Shown one piece after another: positions 17,137 to 24,024 of a stretch of DNA of 24,729 nucleotides. The first letter of the stretch is position 1. Every line of letters starts with the position of its first letter. This DNA comes from Clostridia bacterium (lineage in GTDB: Bacteria > Bacillota_A > Clostridia > Christensenellales > Borkfalkiaceae): the NCBI GenBank assembly GCA_017457015.1, contig JAFTIG010000068.1, positions 1 through 24,729 of the forward strand, given 5' to 3'. The notes beneath the pieces are model-generated. The model saw only the letters and a list, made by a program, of their open reading frames with translations, made no database searches and was not told the DNA's origin. The position numbers were made by a program, and so were the translations under genes.

Positions 17137-18228
17137 TTATTCCTCCGAATATTTACGGGTAAGCCCATAAACGTTTCCGCTCTTTACCACCACTCCCTTA
17201 ATTTCAAGAATGGACAGTATCGGCGTTATTTCAAACGCGTTCTTTTTTAACGCGCTACTCAATTTTTCTATATGTAATTCTCCGTCCGATAGCGCTCTTA
17301 ATATTTCGCGCTCGGCGTCAGTATAAGTTTCTTTACGCTTTTCATTATTCTCACCGTAAAAGGACAGTATATCTTCAGGCGAATCGGTAAGGTACGCACC
17401 GCGTTTAATAAGATCGTTACAGCCTGCGCCCGAACTTATACCTGCACTATACGGAATCGCAAATAAATCTTTTCCGTACTCTTCAGCGTATTCTGCGGTA
17501 TAGAGCGTTCCGCTCTTCATTGCTCCGCTGACTATTAAAACGCCTTTAGATAAGCCTGCAATTATTCTGTTTCTCACAGGAAAGTGAAACGGTCTTGGCA
17601 CGGTTTGCGGTGGATGCTCGCTTATAGCAAGTCCGCTTTCGACGACCTTACTTAACAAATCTTGATTACTTTTAGGATAAATATTATCAAAACCGCCTGC
17701 GATAACAGAAATAGTTTTTCCGCCGTTATCGACGGCTGTTTTTAACACTGCACTGTCTACACCTTCTGCTATACCGGTAACGAGAACGTATTTTGCACCG
17801 ATAAGTTCTTTTGCGTAATTTTCCGCAAGTTTTATTGATAGCGGTAAACTCTTGCGACTACCTACTATCCCGAACAATTTTTCGTTCAAGAGTTTGACGT
17901 TTCCTTTGGCGTAAAGCACGAACGGCGGAACGGGTAAATCCTTCAAACTTACAGGATAGTCTTCCGATATGTACGTTACCGCAACTATGCCACGGTCTTC
18001 AAACCCTTTCAATAAATAATTGAGATATTCGCCCGTTGCCGAATTTCTTATCGTATTATACGAATTTTCACCAACTGCGCTTACTATATATTCCCTTGAA
18101 CGCTCGATTATATTCTTTATATCCGACTTGCCATCTATATAATTATATAACTGTTGCTTATGCTTATATTCCAGACCTAAAAAACTGTCTATCCATATAT
18201 AACACAATTCACTCTTACTATATTTCAT
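17137..18228 (-). CDS. dprA: DNA processing protein DprA (Smf)
   Basis: DprA protects incoming single-stranded DNA during transformation and loads RecA on it. The 363-residue protein shows the Rossmann-like core with F-G-I-V-G-S-R-K (about 119-126), T-G-I-A-E-G-V-D-S (about 150), V-I-A-G-G-F-D-N-I-Y-P and the signature F-P-V-R-N-R-I-I-A-G-L-S-K-G near 220-233. A C-terminal winged-helix segment follows from about 300. It lies 15 bases after comM and directly abuts topA, a conserved Bacillota order. The rest of the competence machinery is not in the window, so natural transformation cannot be concluded. Confidence 0.95.
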   Translation of the reverse strand: MKYSKSELCYIWIDSFLGLEYKHKQQLYNYIDGKSDIKNIIERSREYIVSAVGENSYNTIRNSATGEYLNYLLKGFEDRGIVAVTYISEDYPVSLKDLPVPPFVLYAKGNVKLLNEKLFGIVGSRKSLPLSIKLAENYAKELIGAKYVLVTGIAEGVDSAVLKTAVDNGGKTISVIAGGFDNIYPKSNQDLLSKVVESGLAISEHPPQTVPRPFHFPVRNRIIAGLSKGVLIVSGAMKSGTLYTAEYAEEYGKDLFAIPYSAGISSGAGCNDLIKRGAYLTDSPEDILSFYGENNEKRKETYTDAEREILRALSDGELHIEKLSSALKKNAFEITPILSILEIKGVVVKSGNVYGLTRKYSEE

Positions 18229-18243
18229 CTTTTACTATCAATA

Positions 18244-19755
18244 TCAATTATGGCGATAGCTTATCGCTTCTAATACGTGCTCTACTCTTATATCGTCGTA
18301 AAGTGCCATATCCGCAATAGTACGCGCGACTTTGATTATACGACTGCGTGCACGCGGTGACAAATTCAAAGTTTCATAAGCGCGCTTTAACACGTCTTCA
18401 CACTCTTTAGAAAGTTTGCAATATTTGTTAATTTGACGCGCGCCCATATCGCTGTTTGTAAGTATACCGTCGTTTTTAAAGCGCTCTTTTTGTATAAGAC
18501 GCGTTCTATTTACACGTCTTCTTACCGTTTCAGACGTTTCGGGTTTCTCGTCCGACGTAAGTTCTGCATACTTAACTTCATCTACTTCTACTTGAATATC
18601 TATTCTGTCAAGGAGCGGTCCTGAAATTTTATTTTTATATTTCGCAATCATTGCGGGCGTACAGGTACAAACCTTTTCCGACGAGCCGTAATTACCGCAA
18701 GGGCAAGGATTCATACTACCGCAAAGCATAAAGTTTGCAGGATAGTTTATCGTTCCTGCCGCACGGGCTACCGTGATGCATCCGTCTTCTAACGGTTGAC
18801 GCAATACTTCTAAAGCCGAACGCGAATACTCGGGCATTTCGTCTAGGAAAAGCACGCCGTTATGCGCAAGGCTAATCTCACCCGGTTTAACTTTTATCCC
18901 ACCGCCTGCAAGCGCAATCATGGTCGCAGTATGGTGCGGACTTCTGAACGGACGGTTAAATACTATTCCGTCACTGTCTTTAAGCGCGCCTGCAACCGAG
19001 TGAATCTTGGTCGTTTCAAGCGCTTCTTCAAAAGTCATGTCGGGCATAATGGTCGGTATACATTTTGCAAGCATTGTTTTGCCCGTACCTGGAGCACCTA
19101 CGAAAAGTAAGTTATGCCCACCCGATACGGCAATTTCAAGCGCGCGCTTTGCAACGGCTTGACCTTTAACAAAGCATAGGTCGCTATCGTATAAGTTTTT
19201 GCATGCCGTTGACGTGTAATCGTGTTTTTCTACTATCGGCAATGCCGTTAGTCCAGAAAGGTGATCTATTACCTGTCTTAAACTTTCCGCCGCTATAACT
19301 TCTATACCGTCTACGAAAGACGCTTCTTTTTCGTTACCCTTGGGGATGATGAATTTTTTATAGCCGAGCGATAATGCGGAAATTAGCACGGGGAGAACGC
19401 CGTTTATTCTGCGGAGTGAACCGTCGAGAGAAAGTTCGCCCATAAAGATTATATCCTTTACGTCCGCTTCGAGTTGACCGCTTGCTATGAGCACGCCGAT
19501 TGCCAAAGACAGATCTAGTGACGAGCCTTCTTTTGTGACGTCTGCAGGCGCAAGGTTAGCCGTAAGATGTTTTACGGGCATAGCGCGACCACTGTTTTTT
19601 ATAGCCGAACGGATACGCTCTTTGCTTTCCTTTACCGCAGTATCTGCAAGTCCTACTATATCAAATGCAGGTAAACCGTTTGAAACGTCTACTTCAACTT
19701 CAATTGGTACGCCTTCTAATCCTATAAGAGTAAAGCCGTTGATTTTTGCCAGCAT
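18244..19755 (-). CDS. comM: ComM/YifB-family Mg-chelatase-like AAA+ ATPase
   Basis: ComM homologues are hexameric helicases that promote branch migration during integration of transforming DNA. The 503-residue protein has an N-terminal Lon-protease-like domain (G-L-P-A-F-D-I-V-G-L, 27-36). The AAA+ core has Walker A G-A-P-G-T-G-K-T (220-227), F-R-S-P-H-H-T-A-T and L-F-L-D-E-M-P-E (Walker B). A cysteine-rich zinc site N-P-C-P-C-G-N-Y-G (about 351-359) with further Cys residues follows, then a C-terminal domain with S-P-R-A-R-S-R-I-I-K-V-A-R-T-I-A-D. It is the first gene of the long run, and a consensus promoter stands about 50 bases upstream of its ATG. An AAGGGCGG-like ribosome binding site precedes the start by ten bases. 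Confidence 0.95.
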   Translation of the reverse strand: MLAKINGFTLIGLEGVPIEVEVDVSNGLPAFDIVGLADTAVKESKERIRSAIKNSGRAMPVKHLTANLAPADVTKEGSSLDLSLAIGVLIASGQLEADVKDIIFMGELSLDGSLRRINGVLPVLISALSLGYKKFIIPKGNEKEASFVDGIEVIAAESLRQVIDHLSGLTALPIVEKHDYTSTACKNLYDSDLCFVKGQAVAKRALEIAVSGGHNLLFVGAPGTGKTMLAKCIPTIMPDMTFEEALETTKIHSVAGALKDSDGIVFNRPFRSPHHTATMIALAGGGIKVKPGEISLAHNGVLFLDEMPEYSRSALEVLRQPLEDGCITVARAAGTINYPANFMLCGSMNPCPCGNYGSSEKVCTCTPAMIAKYKNKISGPLLDRIDIQVEVDEVKYAELTSDEKPETSETVRRRVNRTRLIQKERFKNDGILTNSDMGARQINKYCKLSKECEDVLKRAYETLNLSPRARSRIIKVARTIADMALYDDIRVEHVLEAISYRHN

Positions 19756-19812
19756 AAGTAAATTACCGCCCTTATTCTTTAGAGTAATGCGAACATAGTC
19801 CGCTATTTTAAT

Positions 19813-19841
19813 ATTATATAATATTTAATTTTATTTGTAAA
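19813..19841 (-). promoter_or_regulatory. Sigma-A promoter of comM and the long minus-strand run
   Basis: TTTACA (19841..19836), a 17-base spacer and a perfect TATAAT (19818..19813) form a near-consensus promoter. The predicted start is near 19806, giving a leader of about 50 bases. Because no convincing terminator appears between here and 1070, it may drive up to sixteen genes. The rest of the gap between rplS and comM, apart from the terminator, shows nothing else. Confidence 0.75.
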
Positions 19842-19928
19842 CTATAAGAGCGGAATTTTTACAACTTTTTATACATTATATATAGAGAGTGTTTTTACGC
19901 TTGGCTTTTTGCTTGATTTACGCGCTAA

Positions 19929-19969
19929 AAATAAAAAAAAAAGAACTTACTTTTTCAGTAAGTTCTTTT
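19929..19969 (-). terminator. Intrinsic terminator after rplS
   Basis: On the minus strand a 13-base-pair stem (19969..19957 with 19951..19939) and a GAAAA loop lead into a long T tract. It lies about 15 bases after the rplS stop and separates rplS from comM. Confidence 0.9.
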
Positions 19970-19984
19970 AGTTGTGTTTTGAAA

Positions 19985-20335
19985 TTATCTCTTAACTTCT
20001 TTAACCTTTGCAGCCTTGCCGGTACGAGCACGTAAATAGTAGAGTTTTGCACGACGTACTTTACCCTGTCTTACGACCTGAATATCTGCAACCTTTGGCG
20101 AGTGGATGGGGAAAGTTTTTTCTACGCCTACACCGAAAGACATTCTTCTTACGGTAAAGGTTTCACTGATTCCACCGTGTTTTCTCGCGATAACGATGCC
20201 TTCAAATGCCTGCAATCTTTCTCTGTCACCTTCGATAACTTTTACCATTACTTTAACGGTGTCACCTACGTTGAATTGAGGAATGCTGCTCTTTACGTTT
20301 TCTTGATTGATAGCGTCAATAATGCTGTTGTTCAT
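19985..20335 (-). CDS. rplS: 50S ribosomal protein L19
   Basis: L19 sits at the interface of the two ribosomal subunits. The 116-residue sequence matches the family: [22 protein letters not shown] as the N-terminal core, then [24 protein letters not shown] and the C-terminal [16 protein letters not shown] ribosome binding site lies eight bases before the ATG. Usually rplS follows trmD directly; here rbgA, rnhB and yraN intervene and rplS forms its own unit with promoter, leader and terminator. Confidence 0.98.
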   Translation of the reverse strand: MNNSIIDAINQENVKSSIPQFNVGDTVKVMVKVIEGDRERLQAFEGIVIARKHGGISETFTVRRMSFGVGVEKTFPIHSPKVADIQVVRQGKVRRAKLYYLRARTGKAAKVKEVKR

Positions 20336-20414
20336 TTGCTTTTACCTCCGATTTATTAAACGTTCATTGTCATCTGTGATTTATTTTTTATGCAAGAGGA
20401 ACGCCCAAAGCGTC
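20336..20414 (-). promoter_or_regulatory. 5' leader of rplS, candidate L19 autoregulatory leader
   Basis: The leader of about 77 bases has two mutually exclusive short stems on the minus strand. GACGC (20414..20410) can pair with GCGTT (20404..20400, one G-U pair). Alternatively CGTTC (20403..20399) can pair with GAACG (20365..20361) nearer the ribosome binding site. Ribosomal-protein leaders for L19 are known in Bacillota; whether this one matches that family was not tested. The first stem begins at or just before the predicted start of transcription, which weakens it. Confidence 0.35.
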
Positions 20415-20418
20415 TAAT

Positions 20419-20447
20419 ATGATACCACATTTTTAATTTAATAGCAA
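20419..20447 (-). promoter_or_regulatory. Promoter of rplS
   Basis: TTGCTA (20447..20442), a 17-base spacer and TATCAT (20424..20419) with a TGG extended -10 just before it. It begins a few bases after the yraN stop codon, and the predicted transcript start is near 20412. Confidence 0.75.
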
Positions 20448-20453
20448 GCGTTT

Positions 20454-20819
20454 TTACATAGTAAATGCATTTAAAATGTGATTAATTTGTCCGTTTTCTA
20501 TTTCTACGACGTCAAAACGGCAAGGAACGTCCGTCTTTTTCTCTACCATAAGGTAATAAGACGCAATTTTGTAGTATTTTTGTTGTTTTTTATAATTGAC
20601 CGCTTCGCTTGGAAGTCCAAACGATTCATCCGTTCTCGTCTTAACTTCAATAAAAGTCAAAACGTCACCGTCTTGCGCAATAATATCTATCTCGCCAAGT
20701 GCGGTTTTATAGTTAGTTTTGAGTATCTTAAATCCTTTCTTTTTAAGGAATTCCGCCGCTTTTAATTCTCCGGCTCTACCCAGAAATTTTTTATAAAAGT
20801 TTTTCTGTGCAATCTGCAA
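20454..20819 (-). CDS. yraN: YraN-family putative endonuclease (UPF0102)
   Basis: This 121-residue protein has the YraN pattern, a small PD-(D/E)XK nuclease-like fold. G-R-A-G-E-L-K-A-A-E-F-L-K-K-K-G-F-K-I-L (14-33) is followed by the presumed active site A-L-G-E-I-D-I-I-A-Q-D (41-51) and F-I-E-V-K-T-R (56-62). The biochemical role of the family is not settled; it sits next to rnhB in many genomes. The start is a TTG at 20819. It is supported by AAGGAG eight bases upstream and by the lack of any ATG or GTG before the conserved G-E-L-K-A-A, so yraN overlaps rnhB by 58 bases. Confidence 0.9.
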   Translation of the reverse strand: MQIAQKNFYKKFLGRAGELKAAEFLKKKGFKILKTNYKTALGEIDIIAQDGDVLTFIEVKTRTDESFGLPSEAVNYKKQQKYYKIASYYLMVEKKTDVPCRFDVVEIENGQINHILNAFTM

Positions 20820-21370
20820 GGTCCTATCTCCTTGATTTTATCTATATGCACTTTCGTGCCGTAACCCTTGTGCTTTTCAAAGCCGTATTCGGGAAACTCT
20901 TTCGCATATTCAACCATAAGTCTATCACGGTATACTTTTGCTAAAATTGACGCGCAACCTATCGTATAACTGTTCAAGTCGCCTTTTACGATATATTCGG
21001 CGTTTATCGAAAGATTTGTATCCACTCCGTCAACCAAAGTTATATCGGGCTTTACTTTTAAGCCTTGTACTGCCGACGTCATACATTTTTTTACGGCGTT
21101 AAGAATATTTATCTCGTCTATTTCCCGTTCTGCAATCTCGTAAATACAGTACGCTATCGCCTTTTCCTTAATGACGTCATAAAGTTTTTCGCGCTTTTTT
21201 TCGGATAGTTTTTTGCTATCGTCAATACCGTCTATAATATCGTCCATCGGCATTATAACAGCGGCGCAAACCACAGGACCTGCAAGCGGACCGCGTCCTA
21301 CTTCGTCAACCCCTGCAACGTACTTATAGCCGTTTTCTAAATGCTTTCTTTCGTATAATAATTTATCCAT
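20762..21370 (-). CDS. rnhB: Ribonuclease HII
   Basis: RNase HII removes ribonucleotides from DNA and RNA in RNA-DNA hybrids. The 202-residue protein has the catalytic V-D-E-V-G-R-G-P-L-A-G-P (21-32, Asp22 and Glu23), D-D-S-K-K-L-S near 50, L-V-D-G-V-D near 113, the later active-site region near S-I-L-A-K-V-Y-R-D, and H-K-G-Y-G-T near 166. The length is normal. It starts one base after the rbgA stop, and its 3' end overlaps yraN. Confidence 0.97.
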   Translation of the reverse strand: MDKLLYERKHLENGYKYVAGVDEVGRGPLAGPVVCAAVIMPMDDIIDGIDDSKKLSEKKREKLYDVIKEKAIAYCIYEIAEREIDEINILNAVKKCMTSAVQGLKVKPDITLVDGVDTNLSINAEYIVKGDLNSYTIGCASILAKVYRDRLMVEYAKEFPEYGFEKHKGYGTKVHIDKIKEIGPCRLHRKTFIKNFWVEPEN

Positions 21371-21371
21371 A

Positions 21372-22205
21372 TCAGTCGAGTATAATCTTGCCTATTCTTC
21401 CCTTTCTGAAATCGTCGATTACCGCCGTTGCACAGCGTTCGTAATCGTATTCTCCACCGCGTCTTAAAAAGCCCCTACGCACGCATATATGCTCAAAAAG
21501 TTCTAGCGTAGGCAGGTCGGTATCTTCTATACCGTACTTACTTTTTAAGAGTTCGGGATACTTGTCTTTAAGTTCGCCTATAAGTTCGTAAGCAAGGTCG
21601 TTAAAGTCAATATTTGCGTCGTTCATACTGTCGATATACGCAAGGTGTTTAGCGAGCGTTTGATTGTCGAACGCCGGTGGCATAGTGCCCGGCGTATCTA
21701 ACAGTTCGAGTTCTTTTAGCCTTACCCATTGCTTACCTTTGGTTACGCCTGCTTTATTGCCCGTAACTGCTTTTTTGCCACCGCAAAGCGCGTTTATGAT
21801 AGTGGATTTACCAGTATTAGGAATACCTGCGACCATTATTCTAATAGGCTTAAAAATGCCCTTTTCTTTATTTCGGTCAAGTTTTTCTTTAAGCAAAGCG
21901 AATATGCGACTGTAAAGTAAATCTACCGCGCGCTTATCCATCGCGCTGACAGCTACCGTTTCTTTACCTTCTATAGTAAACTCGTTTACCGTACGCTTTA
22001 CGTCTGCAAGGTCTACCAAATCGCACTTATTTAGAACGTACAATACTTTTTTATTGTTAAAAAGTTTATCGAGTTTAGAATTGAGTGACGCTCTCGGTGC
22101 TCTCGCGTCCAAAACTATCATTACCCCGTCGACCGATTTTAAGTTCTCTTCCATCATGCGCATTGCTGCCGTCATGTGACCGGGAAACCATTGTAAATGT
22201 TGCAT
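21372..22205 (-). CDS. rbgA: Ribosome biogenesis GTPase RbgA (YlqF)
   Basis: RbgA is a circularly permuted GTPase needed for late assembly of the 50S subunit. The permuted motif order is visible: Q-W-F-P-G-H-M-T-A-A (5-14), G4 N-K-C-D (59-62), G5-like V-S-A-M-D-K (86-91), then G1 G-I-P-N-T-G-K-S (127-134) and G3 D-T-P-G (170-173). The C-terminal RNA-binding helical part is present. Length is 277 residues. Its ATG overlaps the trmD stop by a single base. Its usual partner rplS has moved downstream of yraN, but the link to ribosome genes is kept. Confidence 0.97.
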   Translation of the reverse strand: MQHLQWFPGHMTAAMRMMEENLKSVDGVMIVLDARAPRASLNSKLDKLFNNKKVLYVLNKCDLVDLADVKRTVNEFTIEGKETVAVSAMDKRAVDLLYSRIFALLKEKLDRNKEKGIFKPIRIMVAGIPNTGKSTIINALCGGKKAVTGNKAGVTKGKQWVRLKELELLDTPGTMPPAFDNQTLAKHLAYIDSMNDANIDFNDLAYELIGELKDKYPELLKSKYGIEDTDLPTLELFEHICVRRGFLRRGGEYDYERCATAVIDDFRKGRIGKIILD

Positions 22206-22882
22206 TACTTACTCTCCTTATCAAGAAGGTCAGGGCGGTTTTTTAGCGTTATTTCACGCGATTTTTCCGCACGCCATTTTTCAACGTTGCCGTGATGTCC
22301 GCTCGTTAGAACTTCGGGGACTTTAAGTCCCATAAACTCTTGCGGACGGGTATAGTGCGGATATTCTAGCATTCCGCTCGCAAAACTTTCTTGCTCGAGC
22401 GACTCGCCGTTTATAACGCCGTCAACGTAGCGAGCAACTGCGTCTACTACTGCCATTGCTGGAATTTCTCCACCCGTTAGAACGAAATCTCCTATCGATA
22501 GTTCTTCGTCGATAAACAAGTCTAAAACGCGCTGATCTACACCTTCGTAATGACCGCATAATAAAAGCAAGCGGTCTAATTTACCATACTCTAAAACGAT
22601 TTTTTGATTAAACGTTCTACCCTTTGGCGAAAGGTATACTCGCTTTGCACTGTGGTCGGGATCAACTGCTTGAATAGCGCTCGCTATAGGCTGGGGCATC
22701 ATTACCATACCTGCGCCACCACCGAAAGGAGCGTCGTCGCACTTTTTATGTTTGTCAAGGGTATAATCGCGTATATCGGTAATAACTATTTCTATTTTAC
22801 CGCTGTCTACCGCCCTACCGATTATGCTAGTTTTTAGCGGAGTAAACATTTCCGGAAATAGGGTTAAAATGTCAATTCTCAT
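22205..22882 (-). CDS. trmD: tRNA (guanine37-N1)-methyltransferase
   Basis: TrmD methylates G37 next to the anticodon with S-adenosylmethionine and prevents +1 frameshifts. It begins M-R-I-D-I-L-T-L-F-P-E-M-F. The trefoil-knot site includes P-F-G-G-G-A-G-M-V-M (about 52-61), L-C-G-H-Y-E-G-V-D-Q-R (about 108-118) and S-I-G-D-F-V-L-T-G-G-E-I-P-A-M (about 129-143). The C-terminal part has P-H-Y-T-R-P and V-L-T-S-G-H-H. The 225-residue length is normal. It overlaps rimM by 11 bases and rbgA by one. Confidence 0.97.
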   Translation of the reverse strand: MRIDILTLFPEMFTPLKTSIIGRAVDSGKIEIVITDIRDYTLDKHKKCDDAPFGGGAGMVMMPQPIASAIQAVDPDHSAKRVYLSPKGRTFNQKIVLEYGKLDRLLLLCGHYEGVDQRVLDLFIDEELSIGDFVLTGGEIPAMAVVDAVARYVDGVINGESLEQESFASGMLEYPHYTRPQEFMGLKVPEVLTSGHHGNVEKWRAEKSREITLKNRPDLLDKESK

Positions 22883-23381
22883 AACAGGAAATCTCCCCTA
22901 ATCTCTTTGCGTTTACGGTAACGGTTTTATTTATGACGTCCACGCTTATAACCGCGTCGTTAAGGAAAGGAAAGCGCATTATTCGCCCGTTTGAGCATTT
23001 TACCGTAAATATGTCCGTACGCGCCGAAGTGACGTCAGTGATAACGCCTACTATCTCTCCCGTATCTGTGACTACGTTGCAGTCGATTATATCCGCAACG
23101 AAATATCTGCCTTTAGGGAGCGCGACCGCATTATCGCGTGTGACGCACAAAAACTTACCGCGAAAAGTTTCCGCAGTATTTCTATCCGTAATGCCCGAAA
23201 TGGCTAAAAACACCGTGCCACCACCTATAACGGCGTTTTCTACACGGTAATTTTTTCCGTCTATAAGGACTTCTTTAAGTTTTCTAAAGCGGGTTATATC
23301 GTCCGTTAAAGGTTGAACTTTGACTTCACCTTTAATGCCTTGAGGTTTTACGATAACGCCGATTTTTAACGTTTGTTCCAT
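22872..23381 (-). CDS. rimM: Ribosome maturation factor RimM
   Basis: RimM binds S19 and helps 30S head maturation. The 169-residue protein has the N-terminal barrel I-G-V-I-V-K-P-Q-G-I-K-G-E-V-K-V (7-22) and the C-terminal PRC-barrel with P-K-G-R-Y-F-V-A-D-I-I (near 89-99) and F-P-F-L-N-D-A-V. The start has only a weak TTAAAG-like site, and a terminator-like hairpin stands about 20 bases before the ATG. Expression may therefore depend on readthrough from khpA or on a promoter inside it. Confidence 0.96.
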   Translation of the reverse strand: MEQTLKIGVIVKPQGIKGEVKVQPLTDDITRFRKLKEVLIDGKNYRVENAVIGGGTVFLAISGITDRNTAETFRGKFLCVTRDNAVALPKGRYFVADIIDCNVVTDTGEIVGVITDVTSARTDIFTVKCSNGRIMRFPFLNDAVISVDVINKTVTVNAKRLGEISCYEN

Positions 23382-23395
23382 CTTTAATTAAATAG

Positions 23396-23420
23396 GAAAA
23401 ACGGGGAAAATTATTCCCCG
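23396..23420 (-). terminator. Terminator-like hairpin spanning the khpA stop codon
   Basis: On the minus strand CGGGGAA (23420..23414) pairs perfectly with TTCCCCG (23408..23402), followed by five Ts. The five-base loop TAATT contains the khpA stop codon. It could end or attenuate transcription between rpsP-khpA and rimM-trmD. The T tract is short, so partial termination is more likely than complete. Confidence 0.65.
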
Positions 23421-23650
23421 CGTTCCACAATTTCAATGTTGTACTTTTTGTTTTCTTTAAGCGAGCCTGCACGAACCAAAGTACGGAGAGCCTTGGCAAT
23501 TTTGCCTTGACGACCGATAACCTTGCCCATGTCGCTCGAAGATAAGGTAACCGTTACGGAAACGTTTTTGCCATCGTCGTTGATATCGTATTCAACTTGA
23601 TCGGGCTTTTCCGCAAAACGGCCTACCACGTACTTGATAAGTTCTATCAT
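23411..23650 (-). CDS. khpA: KH-domain RNA-binding protein KhpA
   Basis: This 79-residue protein is a single KH domain (YlqC type). The RNA-contacting G-x-x-G loop is V-I-G-R-Q-G-K-I-A-K-A-L-R (near 45-57). KhpA pairs with KhpB (Jag) in Bacillota and affects cell-wall and division gene expression; khpB is not in the window. It follows rpsP by 17 bases, the conserved order. Its last codons form one arm of the hairpin described at 23396-23420. Confidence 0.94.
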   Translation of the reverse strand: MIELIKYVVGRFAEKPDQVEYDINDDGKNVSVTVTLSSSDMGKVIGRQGKIAKALRTLVRAGSLKENKKYNIEIVERGE

Positions 23651-23667
23651 AACCGCTCCTAAGTTAA

Positions 23668-23961
23668 TTATTTGCTCGACTTACGATCCTTGGTCTTAGG
23701 GGGCGAAAGTTTGGTGGGCTTCGGTAAAATACCTTGATTTACAAGTATATTTTTAACCGTGTCGGTCGGCTGAACGCCCTTTGCGAGCCAGTCTTTTGCC
23801 TTTGCCTCGTCGATTACGATTTCAGCAGGTTTTGCGATAGGATTGTAGTGACCTACTTTGTCGATGCACTTTCCGTCGCGTGCTACTCTGCTGTCTGCGA
23901 TAACGATACGGTAGCTCGGTGCCTTCTTTGCGCCGATTCTTCTCAGTCTCATCTTGACCAT
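23668..23961 (-). CDS. rpsP: 30S ribosomal protein S16
   Basis: S16 is an early-assembly protein of the small subunit. The 97-residue sequence begins [21 protein letters not shown] and has the V-G-H-Y-N-P core. The lysine-rich tail after residue 80 is somewhat long. A perfect GGAGG ribosome binding site precedes the first ATG. The 63-base gap to ffh is AT-rich, like the other gaps here, and shows no convincing promoter or terminator. Confidence 0.97.
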   Translation of the reverse strand: MVKMRLRRIGAKKAPSYRIVIADSRVARDGKCIDKVGHYNPIAKPAEIVIDEAKAKDWLAKGVQPTDTVKNILVNQGILPKPTKLSPPKTKDRKSSK

Positions 23962-24024
23962 GGTAATGTTCCTCCGAAATTTTATAAATATGAGTTGTGG
24001 TTTTATATAGAAATGTGAATTTCC

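Noticed and set aside
19870..19905. Second promoter before comM around a TATAAT at 19880..19875
   Set aside because: No acceptable -35 element exists at 16 to 18 bases, and the region is simply AT-rich next to a terminator.
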